A DNA stretch of 64,000 bases. Origin: Pseudoalteromonas rubra. Lineage in GTDB: Bacteria; Pseudomonadota; Gammaproteobacteria; Enterobacterales; Alteromonadaceae. Numbering within the stretch: the first letter of the stretch is position 1; every line of letters begins with the position of its first letter. Of the stretch, positions 47,142 to 56,345 are shown one piece after another. Location of the stretch: the NCBI RefSeq assembly GCF_001482385.1, contig NZ_CP013611.1, positions 496,001-560,000 of the forward strand. The letters are read 5' to 3'. The notes under the pieces are model-generated. The model saw nothing but the letters and a program-made list of their open reading frames with translations, was not told where the DNA came from and searched no databases. The translations under genes were made by a program, and so were the position numbers.

Positions 47142-47493
47142 CGAATACGTGCTTAGTGCTTAATTTTAAACCCCCCGGGTTGAGTGTGGTGTACCGCACT
47201 CAGCCTGTACTTAACACAACTCATTTAATTGCTCCGCCACACGATTGTTTTCTTTTTGTCATTTCACGCTCAAATTTTTGTCATATTGATTGAATTACGA
47301 CTAACTTATAGAAGTTTTGTCTGCTGGCACAGGTTTTGAACTTACCTTTGAGCTAACGTGCACAGGCATAATAGTAACCTTATGAATAATATTGATTTTT
47401 TATTTCATTCTCTTAGTTGAAAATAGAACAAGAATAACCAATCTGGTGCAATGCTCAGTAAAATAAAGGCGCTCTGCACCAAAAGGGGGCAAC
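47142..47493. promoter_or_regulatory. Intergenic region upstream of astB
   Basis: About 350 bp. Contains an imperfect 12-bp hairpin at 47178-47205 (GGTTGAGTGTGG / CCGCACTCAGCC, two G-T pairs) that may end the oxidoreductase transcript, then an AT-rich stretch likely to hold the astB promoter. No ArgR box could be identified with confidence. Confidence 0.5.
47178..47205 (+). terminator. Hairpin after quinone oxidoreductase gene
   Basis: 12-bp stem with two G-T pairs and a TGTA loop, 36 bp after the stop. No T-run follows, so the assignment is tentative. Confidence 0.45.
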
Positions 47494-48831
47494 ATGAACT
47501 ACTACGAAGTAAATTTTGATGGCCTGGTCGGCCCAACACACAATTACGCGGGATTGTCTTATGGCAATGTTGCGTCCAAATCTAATGCCAACAAAGTATC
47601 CAACCCGAAACAGGCGGCATTACAGGGGCTCGAAAAAATGTGGCACCTGGTTCAGCTTGGCTTACACCAGGGCGTCATAGCGCCTAATGCTCGTCCGGAT
47701 CTGCGTACCCTCAGAGTATGTGGGTTTAGTGGTACAGACGCAGAGGTGATCAGCCAGGCTGCAAAATCCCAGCCTCAGTTGCTTAAAGCCTGTTACTCGG
47801 CGTCTTCGATGTGGACTGCGAATGCAGCGACGGTATCACCCAGTTGCGATAGCGCGGATGGCAAATTGCACCTTACACCTGCAAACTTAAACAATAAATT
47901 GCACCGGGCTATCGAAGCGCCTCAGACCAGCCAGATTTTAAAAAGTATTTTTAACAACAATGACTATTTCAGCCATCATGAAGCATTACCTCAGCATCCT
48001 ATGTTTGGAGATGAAGGTGCAGCTAACTATACTCGACTGGCTGACAGCTACGGACATCAGGGGCTGGCGTTATTTGTCTACGGTGAAGATGCTCAGACTC
48101 AGGTTAAGCCGCAGCTATTCCCTGCGCGGCAAACTCGCCAGGCGTCTGAAGCGGTTGCGCGAAGTCACCAGCTCGACCCGCATAGCACCTTATTTATTCA
48201 ACAGAATCCTGAAGTGATCGATCAGGGTGTGTTTCATAACGATGTCATAGCCATAGGCAATGAGAATGTGTTTCTGTTTCATGAGCAGGCCTTTTATCAG
48301 CAGCAAAAGGTGATTGAACAGATAAACTCCGCCTATCGGGGTGACAGACCACTTCACCTTATTGAAGTAAAGAATGCCGATATCAGTGTTGAAGAAGCGG
48401 TAAAAAGCTACATATTCAATAGTCAGCTGGTTAGTTTACCTTCAGGCGGTATGGCCATCATAGCGCCGGGGGAATGCCAGACCGTGGGGAAAGTTGAGCA
48501 ATATTTGTCGGCGCTGTGTCAGGCCAGCAACCCGATCAGCGAAGTAATATATATGGATCTCAAGCAAAGTATGCAAAACGGTGGTGGACCTGCGTGCTTG
48601 CGACTGAGAGTGACTTTATCGGAGCAGGAACTCAATGCGGTGAATCAGGCATGCTTGCTGGATGAGCACACCTATCAGCGCTTGAGAGACTGGATAAACA
48701 AACATTACCGCGACAGGCTGAGTGAGGCCGACCTGGCTGATCCCAATTTGTTAACTGAGAGTCAGCAGGCGCTGGATGAACTAACGCAGCTGATGAACCT
48801 GGGCGCCATTTACCCGTTTCAACAAGAATAA
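47494..48831 (+). CDS. astB: N-succinylarginine dihydrolase
   Basis: 445 aa, full length. Family signatures [18 protein letters not shown] at the start, [12 protein letters not shown] and [15 protein letters not shown] (catalytic Cys region near the C-terminal part). It converts N2-succinylarginine to N2-succinylornithine with release of ammonia and CO2, step two of the AST arginine catabolic pathway. The other ast genes are not in this window, so the pathway is split in this genome. Strong ribosome site (AGGGGG). Confidence 0.96.
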   Translation: MNYYEVNFDGLVGPTHNYAGLSYGNVASKSNANKVSNPKQAALQGLEKMWHLVQLGLHQGVIAPNARPDLRTLRVCGFSGTDAEVISQAAKSQPQLLKACYSASSMWTANAATVSPSCDSADGKLHLTPANLNNKLHRAIEAPQTSQILKSIFNNNDYFSHHEALPQHPMFGDEGAANYTRLADSYGHQGLALFVYGEDAQTQVKPQLFPARQTRQASEAVARSHQLDPHSTLFIQQNPEVIDQGVFHNDVIAIGNENVFLFHEQAFYQQQKVIEQINSAYRGDRPLHLIEVKNADISVEEAVKSYIFNSQLVSLPSGGMAIIAPGECQTVGKVEQYLSALCQASNPISEVIYMDLKQSMQNGGGPACLRLRVTLSEQELNAVNQACLLDEHTYQRLRDWINKHYRDRLSEADLADPNLLTESQQALDELTQLMNLGAIYPFQQE

Positions 48832-48842
48832 GCCCAAGGGCC

Positions 48843-49613
48843 CTAATCTAACGCAATGATGGGGGCTTCATTAAATACGTCGGTATTGAGCGGATGCATA
48901 ACAAGAGTAACCTGAAAGTCAGGTTGCTCACTGTGCTGCGCAAAGGCCTGCTCCGCTATGTGGGCGTATTTGCTGACGCTATCTTGTAATTCCTGCCACA
49001 TTTTATCCCGTAGTATGGGCGGCATTTTCATTGGCTTAATTAAGACATGCTGCTCTGGCGTACTGGTCGGGGCCATAACAGCATCAAGTGTTTGCGCCAT
49101 GTGTTTACAGACGGACTGTTTTATTACCAGACTGTCTGGAGCAAACCCCAATGGCGGGTGTACTAAAAATTTGAATTGGTTATTGGGGTGTAATGTCAAA
49201 AGCTCAATATCCTCAAGCGCCCGTAAATATCGGTAACTGGAAAGTGCGCTTAAATTAAACTCAGTGGCAATGTGTTCTACTGTTTGCTGATGATAAAACA
49301 GCCGGGAAAAGTAGCTTAACAAATGTGGTTGTTTTGCAAAGGCCTGATCCTGGCGCGCCGTAAAGTAGGTGTGCTCAGGGGTATCTTGTACACTCTCGCT
49401 CAGTAATTTTGCGGCGTCCAGGTCGCACAGTTCTGCCAGCGTTAACAGCCGACTCAGGCTGATGTCATCCTGGTTCAGCATTCTCTTCACGGTATTTTCT
49501 GACACATTAAACAACCCGGCAACGTCCAGGTAGGTCAACTCCCTGACCTTTAGTTGTGATTTAATTTTATCAAGACAGCGCCTCACGACGTGCTTGTTCA
49601 GCTCCTTGGTCAT
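48843..49613 (-). CDS. XRE-like helix-turn-helix regulator
   Basis: 256 aa. The N-terminal HTH (about 22-75: TYLDVAGLFNVSENTVKRML, then LSRLLTLAELCDLD) resembles lambda-repressor/XRE DNA-binding domains. A second winged-helix-like segment follows (TVEHIATEFNLSALSSYRYL, about 118-137), and the C-terminal domain is unassigned. It converges with astB, 11 bp between stops; a target is not evident. Confidence 0.75.
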   Translation of the reverse strand: MTKELNKHVVRRCLDKIKSQLKVRELTYLDVAGLFNVSENTVKRMLNQDDISLSRLLTLAELCDLDAAKLLSESVQDTPEHTYFTARQDQAFAKQPHLLSYFSRLFYHQQTVEHIATEFNLSALSSYRYLRALEDIELLTLHPNNQFKFLVHPPLGFAPDSLVIKQSVCKHMAQTLDAVMAPTSTPEQHVLIKPMKMPPILRDKMWQELQDSVSKYAHIAEQAFAQHSEQPDFQVTLVMHPLNTDVFNEAPIIALD

Positions 49614-49788
49614 TCGTGTTACTCCGGGATAATAAGCATCAAGGTATCACAATATAAAAATTTGAGTATCAAAATATGGTCCTTTATAACTTGTTATTGT
49701 TGAACCATTGTACTGAATGGCAGGGATGGCTAGAGTGTCAGCCAGACAGTAAGCAGTTTATTGAATATCAGGCAAAGGAGTAAAGAGT

Positions 49789-50811
49789 ATGGCCAAAGAG
49801 TTAGCATTGAGCCGGCACAAGGCGTTTGCATTTACCTGGCTGATCCCCATGGTGATGGCAGTATGCGCTACTATCGGTGTGCAGCTGCTTTGTCAATGGG
49901 CCTGGCAGTTCCGTTTGTCGGTTCCAGCCAAGTTGGGCTTGTACTTTTCTATTCATTTTATCAGTGCTTGGTTACTAAAAAGGTATATTGTGATTCTCTC
50001 TGGTGAAGACGGTGAGCGACATCCCGGATTAAACTGGCCTCGTCCGGGCATTCATCGTTATCTTGGTCGTTATGGTATGGTCTTGACGGCGCTTCCCTCT
50101 ATGGCGCTGACGCTTTTGAATCCCATACTGTTATTTCAACAGGTTAAATTACTTGTTTGTCAGCTGTCGGTTGGAAAAAGAATATCGACAAGAGCAACAG
50201 ACATTGCCGGATACAAAAATAAGGTGTGTTATCGCTTGCCGTTTGAAGGTCGCTGGCTGGTTTACAATGGCGGCAACTCACCTGCAACCTCTCATTCCTG
50301 GGATGTGCTCTCGCAAAGGTATGCACTGGACTTTGTGATGGTCGATCACACTTATTCACGCCATAAAGGTAACGGTCTGAATGCGCGGGATTATTATTGC
50401 TTTAACCAGCCAATTGTTGCGGCAGCAGCGGGGGAAGTGATTTCGGTGTTTGATAGAGTCGCTCAGGCGCCACTGCCAGGGTTTGGGTTAATAGATTTTC
50501 TTTGTTGTCACTTTGCTGGCAATCATGTTGTGATCAGGCATGCACCCGGTGAATATGGTTATTATGCTCATCTTAAAAAAGGGTCAATTTCGGTTAAACC
50601 TGGAGACAGCGTAGGCCAAGGGGAGCTACTGGGGGTGTGTGGATTTAACGGTTTTACCAGTGAACCCCATTTACATTTCCACCTCCAGGATCGTCCCGAT
50701 ATTTATTATGCAATGGGGTTGCCTGTTGAGTTCATTGGGGTTGAGTGTGAAGGCGTACATTCTGATGCTGTACACCTTAGCCGTGGCATGCAGGTGATCC
50801 AGAGGAGCTAA
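49789..50811 (+). CDS. Membrane M23-family metallopeptidase
   Basis: 340 aa with AGGAG 7 bp upstream. Three hydrophobic segments (about 14-35, 48-66, 98-118), then a LytM/M23 domain (about 155-330): NHVVIRH, YAHLKKGS, GDSVGQGELLGVCG and the metal motif H-L-H-F-H. Zinc endopeptidases of this type cut peptidoglycan cross-links or hold regulatory roles in cell separation. The membrane-embedded N-terminus is less usual than a plain signal peptide. Confidence 0.85.
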   Translation: MAKELALSRHKAFAFTWLIPMVMAVCATIGVQLLCQWAWQFRLSVPAKLGLYFSIHFISAWLLKRYIVILSGEDGERHPGLNWPRPGIHRYLGRYGMVLTALPSMALTLLNPILLFQQVKLLVCQLSVGKRISTRATDIAGYKNKVCYRLPFEGRWLVYNGGNSPATSHSWDVLSQRYALDFVMVDHTYSRHKGNGLNARDYYCFNQPIVAAAAGEVISVFDRVAQAPLPGFGLIDFLCCHFAGNHVVIRHAPGEYGYYAHLKKGSISVKPGDSVGQGELLGVCGFNGFTSEPHLHFHLQDRPDIYYAMGLPVEFIGVECEGVHSDAVHLSRGMQVIQRS

Positions 50812-50917
50812 CAGGCCTGCACACTTTTCAATTAAGTGCTTGCTTTAGTGTTGGGGTCAAAGGTTTAATGGGGCAATAACAAAAATCAATCATGCCACCA
50901 TTTTTAGGGAGTATAAA

Positions 50918-51352
50918 ATGCCGGCCTATACAATTAGTTGCGATCCTAAACGACTCAACTTTGATCTCATTCACGATTTTATTTCAGACTCCTACTGGGC
51001 TAAGGAAATCCCCCGTGAGGTCATGAAACAGGCCATTGAGCACTCTTTGTGTTTTGGCGTCTACACTGACACGGCTGAGCAGGTAGGATTTGCCCGAATG
51101 ATCACGGACAAGGCAACGTTTGCGTATTTGGCGGATGTATTTATTGTGGAGGCGCATCGAGGCAAAGGGCTAAGTAAGCAGCTCGTCGATACCATTATGC
51201 AACACCCGGACCTTCAGGGCTTACGCAGAATCATGCTGGCGACTAAGGATGCGCATGGTTTGTATGCGCAATTTGGTTTCGAGACGCCGGAGGACCCAAG
51301 TATTTTGATGCAGATCTGTCGTCCTGATCTATACACAAAATGCGCTGAATAA
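50918..51352 (+). CDS. GNAT-family N-acetyltransferase
   Basis: 144 aa, normal length. Acetyl-CoA loop R-G-K-G-L-S (motif A, HRGKGLSKQLVD) and the preceding strand AYLADVFIVE. It is of the small YncA/ElaA-like type with the aromatic YWAKEIPRE near the N-terminus. Substrate unknown. Good ribosome site AGGGAG. Confidence 0.9.
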   Translation: MPAYTISCDPKRLNFDLIHDFISDSYWAKEIPREVMKQAIEHSLCFGVYTDTAEQVGFARMITDKATFAYLADVFIVEAHRGKGLSKQLVDTIMQHPDLQGLRRIMLATKDAHGLYAQFGFETPEDPSILMQICRPDLYTKCAE

Positions 51353-51459
51353 TGGCCTGCTTTAAGTGACCCGGAAGCAAAAGCGCAATCTAGGACACTT
51401 TTTTCCCGCTTCGATCTGTAACACTGGCCGCAAGTTTTCTAGTACTTGCGGAGCCAGTT

Positions 51460-52347
51460 GTGAAACTCCTGAATAAAATTTCTTTTGCTGCGATTATTCG
51501 CACCAGTCCTTTCAAGATCTTTGTCACCTGGAGTATGGTGATCTTAGAGAATATTCTGTTGATCTTACTCCCTTTGTTTATTGGCTATGCCATCGATGGG
51601 GTGCTTGACCAGTCTCTGACGCCTTTGTCCTGATTTGCCTTAGTGCTGGTGGGGTTGGTAGCGATAAGCGTGCTCCGTCGCTTCTATGATACCCGTGTAT
51701 TTGGTGATATTCGGGTCAGACTAGCCGAAATGTTGGCATTTAAGTTACGCGCCGCGCCCGTATCCACCAAAGACGCCAGGCTAACCATGTCACGTGAACT
51801 CGTCGATTTTCTGGAGAATGATTTACCAGCCGTATTCACGGCGGGGATACAGCTTATCGCCACTGTGGTTATCTTGGCTTCTTTTCATCTCTATCTAGCA
51901 TACAGCGTGATACTTGCCGCGGCGTTAATGTGTCTCATCTATGCTTTGTTTCATGATCGCTTCAGTATTTTGAATAGCAAGCTGAATGACCAGCTTGAAC
52001 AGCAAGTCTGGGTGTTGAGCCACCGACCGCTTGGTGCAATCAGTGCGCATTTTGAGCGACTCAAACGATGTGAAATTCGCCTGTCAGATACTGAAGCCTG
52101 GGTATATGGATTGATCTTTCTTGTGTTGATTACGGCCGTACTGGGTAATTTATGGATGGTGCAGTTGATCCCTGATATCAGTGTAGGTCAGGTGTTTTCT
52201 ATTGTGACTTACTCCCTTGAATTCGTAGACACAGCAATCATGCTGCCTGTCACACTACAAACCCTATCAAGGCTGAGTGAGATCAGTAAACGCCTTAATC
52301 AGCCGATTGACTCACAGACCCAGATGGAGGTGATCCATGACGTTTAA
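51460..52347 (+). pseudogene. ABC transporter six-TM-domain protein with in-frame stop
   Basis: From GTG 51460 the frame reads membrane segments (FVTWSMVILENILLILLPL..) up to TGA at 51631-51633 (codon 58), then continues without frame change through FALVLVGLVAISVLRR to 52347. The whole would be a 295-residue ABC exporter-type membrane domain without an ATPase part, a stand-alone family usually followed by an RND adaptor and pump. A single TGG to TGA change (Trp expected) explains the break. The downstream adaptor is also truncated, so decay rather than recoding is favoured. Confidence 0.75.
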
Positions 52348-52579
52348 AACCCGTTTTCCGGTCATTGTAGCCGCGAGCGCATTAACACTGGCCCTGTTAG
52401 TTGTTGTGCTTCTGACACCAGAAGAGCCGCAGCCACACAAGGATGACGGGCACTTACCTGTGGTATCTGTACTTGAGGTAGAACGCTCTGCCGTTACCCC
52501 AGGCTTAACAGTGCAGGCAAGTACTCAGGCGCGCTGGCCAATCGAGTTAAAAGCGACCAGCCGTGCTCGCGTGGATTAG
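52337..52579 (+). pseudogene. Truncated RND efflux periplasmic adaptor (MFP)
   Basis: 80 codons: a membrane anchor (about 8-27) and the start of an HlyD/AcrA-type adaptor (PVVSVLEVERSAV, TVQASTQARWPIELKATSRAR), ending at a TAG where the barrel-sandwich part should continue. Normal adaptors are about 350-400 aa. It overlaps the six-TM gene by 11 bp. The expected RND pump gene is absent: an unrelated amidohydrolase follows. Remnant of a deleted efflux operon. Confidence 0.75.
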
Positions 52580-52666
52580 CAAGTATCTAAAATTATGGAA
52601 CTTTAGAAAATTTAAGGCTGAATATGATATAAATACTGTTGATTATAAATATGTAAGGAAAACATA

Positions 52667-54694
52667 GTGAAACACAAAACGATAAGGAATTTTGCAGCGA
52701 GCCGCTTAATTGCTGCAACAACCTTTCTATCTGCCGTTTATTTGCCCGCAGCATTTGCGCAAACCATAGTGAATAACATCTATTCAGAAAAAGGGCTAGC
52801 TGGCACTATGAGCCAGACACAGTTAGATACGAATACATATACATCACAGGCCCGGTTTGGCTGGAACAACCGTCGTATTGTGATTGATGAAAAACTCAAA
52901 CTTGATGATAAAGGCAGGATATTGGGCTTTGAAGCTCAGGGACAATCTGCTTTCGGTGCTGACATCAGTGAGTCCTATATGTGGGAAAATGGCCAGGCAA
53001 AGTGGCAAAATGATGATGAGCACAGCAGTGTCAACACAAACCAACCTACATTTTATGTGCCCAAAAATAGCACGTTGGCAATCGATAATGCATTGATCCG
53101 CTACCTGATCAAAAACGATCTTGAGCAGATCAAAGTGCTACCCCACGGGAAAGTCACTTTCACCAAGTTGGACACGGTAAAGCTGGGTGATGAGCAAGTC
53201 TATTTGTATGCCAAATCCGGATTGACCATGACGCCAGACTTTGCTTGGTACGATAAAGAAGGTAATTACTTTGCTCAGAGCTGGGGTGGCATGTATGTTA
53301 TCCGTGACGGTTTTAGTAAAGAGCAGTTTGACCAGCTAAAGGTCCGTCAGCTAAAAGCGGAGCAAGCTTATCTGGAAAACTTGGCTGAGCAGCTTACTGA
53401 ATATCACTCAGCGTTGCTATTAGACCAGGTGAATGTATTCGACGTAGAAAAAGGGACCACGCTCACAGGTCAACAAGTACTGATTGAACAAGGCAAAATT
53501 GTTCAGGTTGCGCCGAAAATCGAGCTTGGCAAAAAGGTGGCAACAGTCAATGGGCAGGGAAAAACCTTGATCCCCGGTCTGTGGGATATGCATGGCCATT
53601 TAAGTAAAGATACTGGGATCCTGAACATTGCTACCGGTGTAACCAGTGTACGGGACATGGGCAATGAACATCAGAACCTGATGGAGATCCAGGCTTTGTT
53701 TGATACAGGCAAAGTACTGGGTACTCGTGTATATCGCGCCGGTTTTATGGACAAATACAGTGAAAACTCTGCCGGATTAAGCGTTAAAACGCTGGAAGAA
53801 GCGCTCGAAATGGTGGATTTTTTTGCTGATAATGGCTACGTCCAGATCAAGCTCTATTCGTCGATCGATCCTAAATGGGTTGAGCCGATAGCACAACGGG
53901 CGCACAGCCGTGGGCTTCGCCTCAGTGGTCATATTCCGGCTTTTATGACAGCAGAGCAGGCCGTACATGCCGGGTATAACGAGATTCAGCATATCAACAT
54001 GCTATTTCTGAACTTTCTGGCGGGTGAAGAAGTCGACACACGCACCAAGCAACGTTTTTCTTTGATCGGCGAAAAAGCAGCAGAAATGCCGATGACTGGC
54101 AAGGAAATGGATGCCTTTATTAAGCTGCTGGCAAATAACAATGTGGTTATTGATCCTACGGTATCAACCTTCAGAAGCCTGTTGATGAGTCAAAACAAAC
54201 AGGTAGACCAAGAGTTTGCCGAGATTGCATCGCATTTGCCACCTAATTTTGTGCGCAACTTGAAAGGGGCTCAGATGCAGGTTGAGGAAGAACACCAAAG
54301 TGCCTATCAGAACTCGGGGGACGCTTTGTTGAAAATGGTTAAAATTCTCTATGACGCGGGCGTACCTATGGTTGCTGGCACTGACAGTGTCCCTGGGTTT
54401 ACCTTACTTCGGGAGCTTGAGTTGTATACTATGGCCGGGATCCCGACAACCGAGGTCCTGAAAATGGCTACTATCGACAGCGCCAGATTGATGGGGGTCG
54501 CACATCAGACTGGCTCAATCAGCGAAGGCAAAGTTGCTGATCTGATCCTGGTCGATGGTGATCCGAGTAAGGATATCAAGGCACTGAGAAAGCTTTCTCT
54601 GGTGATTAAAGGTACTCAAGTCTTTAAACCAGAAGCGATCTTCGAGCAAATTGGCATTGCACCTTTTACAAAAGCAAGCCGCATCGTACTGTAA
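52667..54694 (+). CDS. Exported amidohydrolase-family protein
   Basis: 675 aa from a GTG start with AAGGA 7 bp upstream. A signal peptide ends A-A-F-A before QTIVNN (about residue 32). A non-catalytic N-terminal beta domain (33-250) precedes the amidohydrolase barrel: first metal motif D-M-H-G-H, later HIPAFM and EIQHINML histidines, and the Asp of V-A-G-T-D-S. C-terminal ISEGKVADLILVDGDP is typical. Such periplasmic enzymes often hydrolyse cyclic amides or dipeptides with C-terminal prolidase-like activity; specificity is unknown. Confidence 0.9.
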   Translation: MKHKTIRNFAASRLIAATTFLSAVYLPAAFAQTIVNNIYSEKGLAGTMSQTQLDTNTYTSQARFGWNNRRIVIDEKLKLDDKGRILGFEAQGQSAFGADISESYMWENGQAKWQNDDEHSSVNTNQPTFYVPKNSTLAIDNALIRYLIKNDLEQIKVLPHGKVTFTKLDTVKLGDEQVYLYAKSGLTMTPDFAWYDKEGNYFAQSWGGMYVIRDGFSKEQFDQLKVRQLKAEQAYLENLAEQLTEYHSALLLDQVNVFDVEKGTTLTGQQVLIEQGKIVQVAPKIELGKKVATVNGQGKTLIPGLWDMHGHLSKDTGILNIATGVTSVRDMGNEHQNLMEIQALFDTGKVLGTRVYRAGFMDKYSENSAGLSVKTLEEALEMVDFFADNGYVQIKLYSSIDPKWVEPIAQRAHSRGLRLSGHIPAFMTAEQAVHAGYNEIQHINMLFLNFLAGEEVDTRTKQRFSLIGEKAAEMPMTGKEMDAFIKLLANNNVVIDPTVSTFRSLLMSQNKQVDQEFAEIASHLPPNFVRNLKGAQMQVEEEHQSAYQNSGDALLKMVKILYDAGVPMVAGTDSVPGFTLLRELELYTMAGIPTTEVLKMATIDSARLMGVAHQTGSISEGKVADLILVDGDPSKDIKALRKLSLVIKGTQVFKPEAIFEQIGIAPFTKASRIVL

Positions 54695-54769
54695 TAAGTT
54701 AGTTGCAAGCTGGTACCTCATCAGCTTGCGCTCAAAATCAACAATGCACCATAGGGAGCATTTACCACA

Positions 54770-55006
54770 GTGAAAAGAACTAAGACAGCAGTGTCTGTAG
54801 ATGACTTGGTACAAGAGTATCCGATCTTCGGCATAGTCACAGGGTGGTGTTTCAGATGTCGAGAGGTGGGTCCAGGGCAATATCTTGCGCAGGGGCAAGA
54901 TCAATGGGGCCGAAGTGTTAGTGCATATAGTACAGATCACGACACGGCACTTGCTGATTGTACTCAGTTTGCTCGCGAAATTCAGTGCCGCGAGCGTTCT
55001 TCTTAA
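54770..55006 (+). CDS. Hypothetical small protein
   Basis: 78 aa from a GTG start with AGGGAG about 10 bp upstream. Three tight motifs with cysteines: GWCFRCREVG, LADCTQF and EIQCRERS. No family was recognised. It ends 114 bp before the candidate peptide gene at 55121, same strand, so they may be cotranscribed. Confidence 0.5.
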   Translation: MKRTKTAVSVDDLVQEYPIFGIVTGWCFRCREVGPGQYLAQGQDQWGRSVSAYSTDHDTALADCTQFAREIQCRERSS

Positions 55007-55085
55007 TTATGACATTTGCGTGAAATATTTGTGCACCTGCTTTTGCCGGTTGCTTTTTGAACAAAATGGCAACACACTGTTTGTT

Positions 55086-55097
55086 ACCAATATTGGT
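55086..55097. promoter_or_regulatory. Palindrome upstream of the 55-aa peptide gene
   Basis: ACCAATATTGGT, a perfect 12-bp palindrome 23 bp before the start codon. It could be an operator; it also resembles the ACCAAT/ATTGGT ends of the MITE-like element at 43644, so it may be a repeat remnant. Confidence 0.35.
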
Positions 55098-55120
55098 GCA
55101 ATCATGTAAAGGTGAAAATA

Positions 55121-55288
55121 ATGACATTGATACTCAACAAGAAGAAGGTAAAAAAACTGTCTGGGCAGGTGGTCATTGGTAATGGCAAAACACGTCAGGT
55201 TGGCGGTGCAATTTCCGCTATAGGATGTGGTCCAATCTCAGATCCAAACTATTCCTGCCCTGTGTCTATTAATGGTTACACTTGCTAA
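55121..55288 (+). CDS. Candidate RiPP precursor peptide with VGG leader and three-Cys core (55 aa)
   Basis: ATG with AAGGTG 7 bp upstream. The lysine-rich N-terminus L-N-K-K-K-V-K-K-L-S is followed by K-T-R-Q-V-G-G and a tail of 26 residues with Cys at 36, 46 and 55 and several Ser/Thr. This layout matches small peptides annotated as lanthipeptide- or bacteriocin-like in Pseudoalteromonas, with leader LNKK..LS and a Gly-Gly site (known from that family; similarity judged by eye). No LanB/LanC, C39 peptidase or exporter lies nearby, so modification would rely on a distant locus. Its own hairpin follows. Confidence 0.7.
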   Translation: MTLILNKKKVKKLSGQVVIGNGKTRQVGGAISAIGCGPISDPNYSCPVSINGYTC

Positions 55289-55303
55289 CTAGTGGAAGTT
55301 ACT

Positions 55304-55335
55304 AAGGGGTGGGCCTAAATGGTATGGCCCGACCC
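55304..55335 (+). terminator. Hairpin after the 55-aa peptide gene
   Basis: 12-bp stem AAGGGGTGGGCC / GGCCCGACCCTT with one mismatch and one G-T pair, 10-base loop, followed by TAATAA. It makes the peptide gene (with or without the 78-aa gene) a separate transcript. Confidence 0.65.
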
Positions 55336-55418
55336 TTTAATAACCCTTGTTTAAAAACGTATATAATTCTACAAAAGGCGTAAGAGGCTCAACAGAATAT
55401 AGTACAGGAGAAAGCGTG

Positions 55419-55833
55419 ATGGACTATAAGCACACCCATATTGGCCGTTATGGGCACATCTGCACTGGTTCTTGCCTATAGCGCTGTCGTTAAACCCGAA
55501 GACAACGCTAGTTTTGCTTTTGTTGTCGTTGGCATCATCGCCATTTTATTTAGTTCGCTGACTATTAAAATAGGTGAAGGACAGATACGTTGGTTTTTCG
55601 GCCCTGGTTTTTGGCGTAAATCACTCGATTATACACAAATAGACTCGGCAAAAATTATCAAAACTAAGTGGTACAATGGCCTGGGTATTCGCCAGCTATC
55701 TACCGGCTGGCTCTATAATGTCTCTGGTCTGGACGCCGTAGAACTCAAACTAAAAGATGGGACCACTGTCAGCTTAGGCACCAACGAACCCGAAAAACTG
55801 CTCGAAGCGATTAAAAAAGCGCTTGAGAGTTGA
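55419..55833 (+). pseudogene. Small membrane protein with one-base frameshift near the start
   Basis: The best ribosome site (AGGAG, 8 bp) points to ATG 55419, which begins MDYKHT and soon stops. The long frame from 55441 (LAVMGTSALVLAYSAVV.. to ..LLEAIKKALES) is a two-helix membrane protein with a PH-like C-terminal part (KIGEGQIRWFFGPGFWRKSL). Removing one C from the CCC at 55435-55437 joins them. Either a real frameshift or an assembly error; translation from the TTG at 55441 or ATG at 55450 could still give about 128 residues. No family name assigned. Confidence 0.65.
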
Positions 55834-55924
55834 TGGCATGTTGAGGATGGGCCAAGTTTGGCATTATTTAAGGATTTAACCTTATTGTGATTATAATTGA
55901 CGCATGCGTTGATTTTTCAAGGAA

Positions 55925-56284
55925 ATGGCAATGTATATAGGTGAAGTGGCAAAGAAAACGGGTTTATCCGTCAAAGCAATCCGATTTTATGAAGAGAAAG
56001 ACCTGATCATAGCACCGAAGAGAAAAGGGGTATATCGGGTTTATACCCCAGAACATATTGAGGTGTTGAAATTGATCTCAGAGGCTAAGGACCTGGGGGT
56101 AACCTTATCAGAGCTGAAAGGGGTCATTAAATATCACAATGGCAGCGCAAATTGGACAGAGATTAACGCTTTTCTTGTGGTGATAAGGCAAAGACTTGAA
56201 AACGAGTTGCAGGCCATTTCTGAAAAAATAGCCAAGTTAGATATCTGCATAGGCTCAATTAATTCTTGTCAAAAAACAGCTTGA
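55925..56284 (+). CDS. MerR-family transcriptional regulator
   Basis: 119 aa. N-terminal winged helix GEVAKKTGLSVKAIRFYEEK typical of MerR, followed by a dimerising helix. There are no metal-ligand cysteines of the MerR/CueR kind apart from C112 and C119 at the end. It is directly upstream of, and probably regulates, the NAD(P)H oxidoreductase gene. Confidence 0.88.
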   Translation: MAMYIGEVAKKTGLSVKAIRFYEEKDLIIAPKRKGVYRVYTPEHIEVLKLISEAKDLGVTLSELKGVIKYHNGSANWTEINAFLVVIRQRLENELQAISEKIAKLDICIGSINSCQKTA

Positions 56285-56345
56285 CTCTTCCCTTAACGGG
56301 AGACTCTAAGATGTTCATTGTTTACCTAAATTGAAGAGGAAAATA

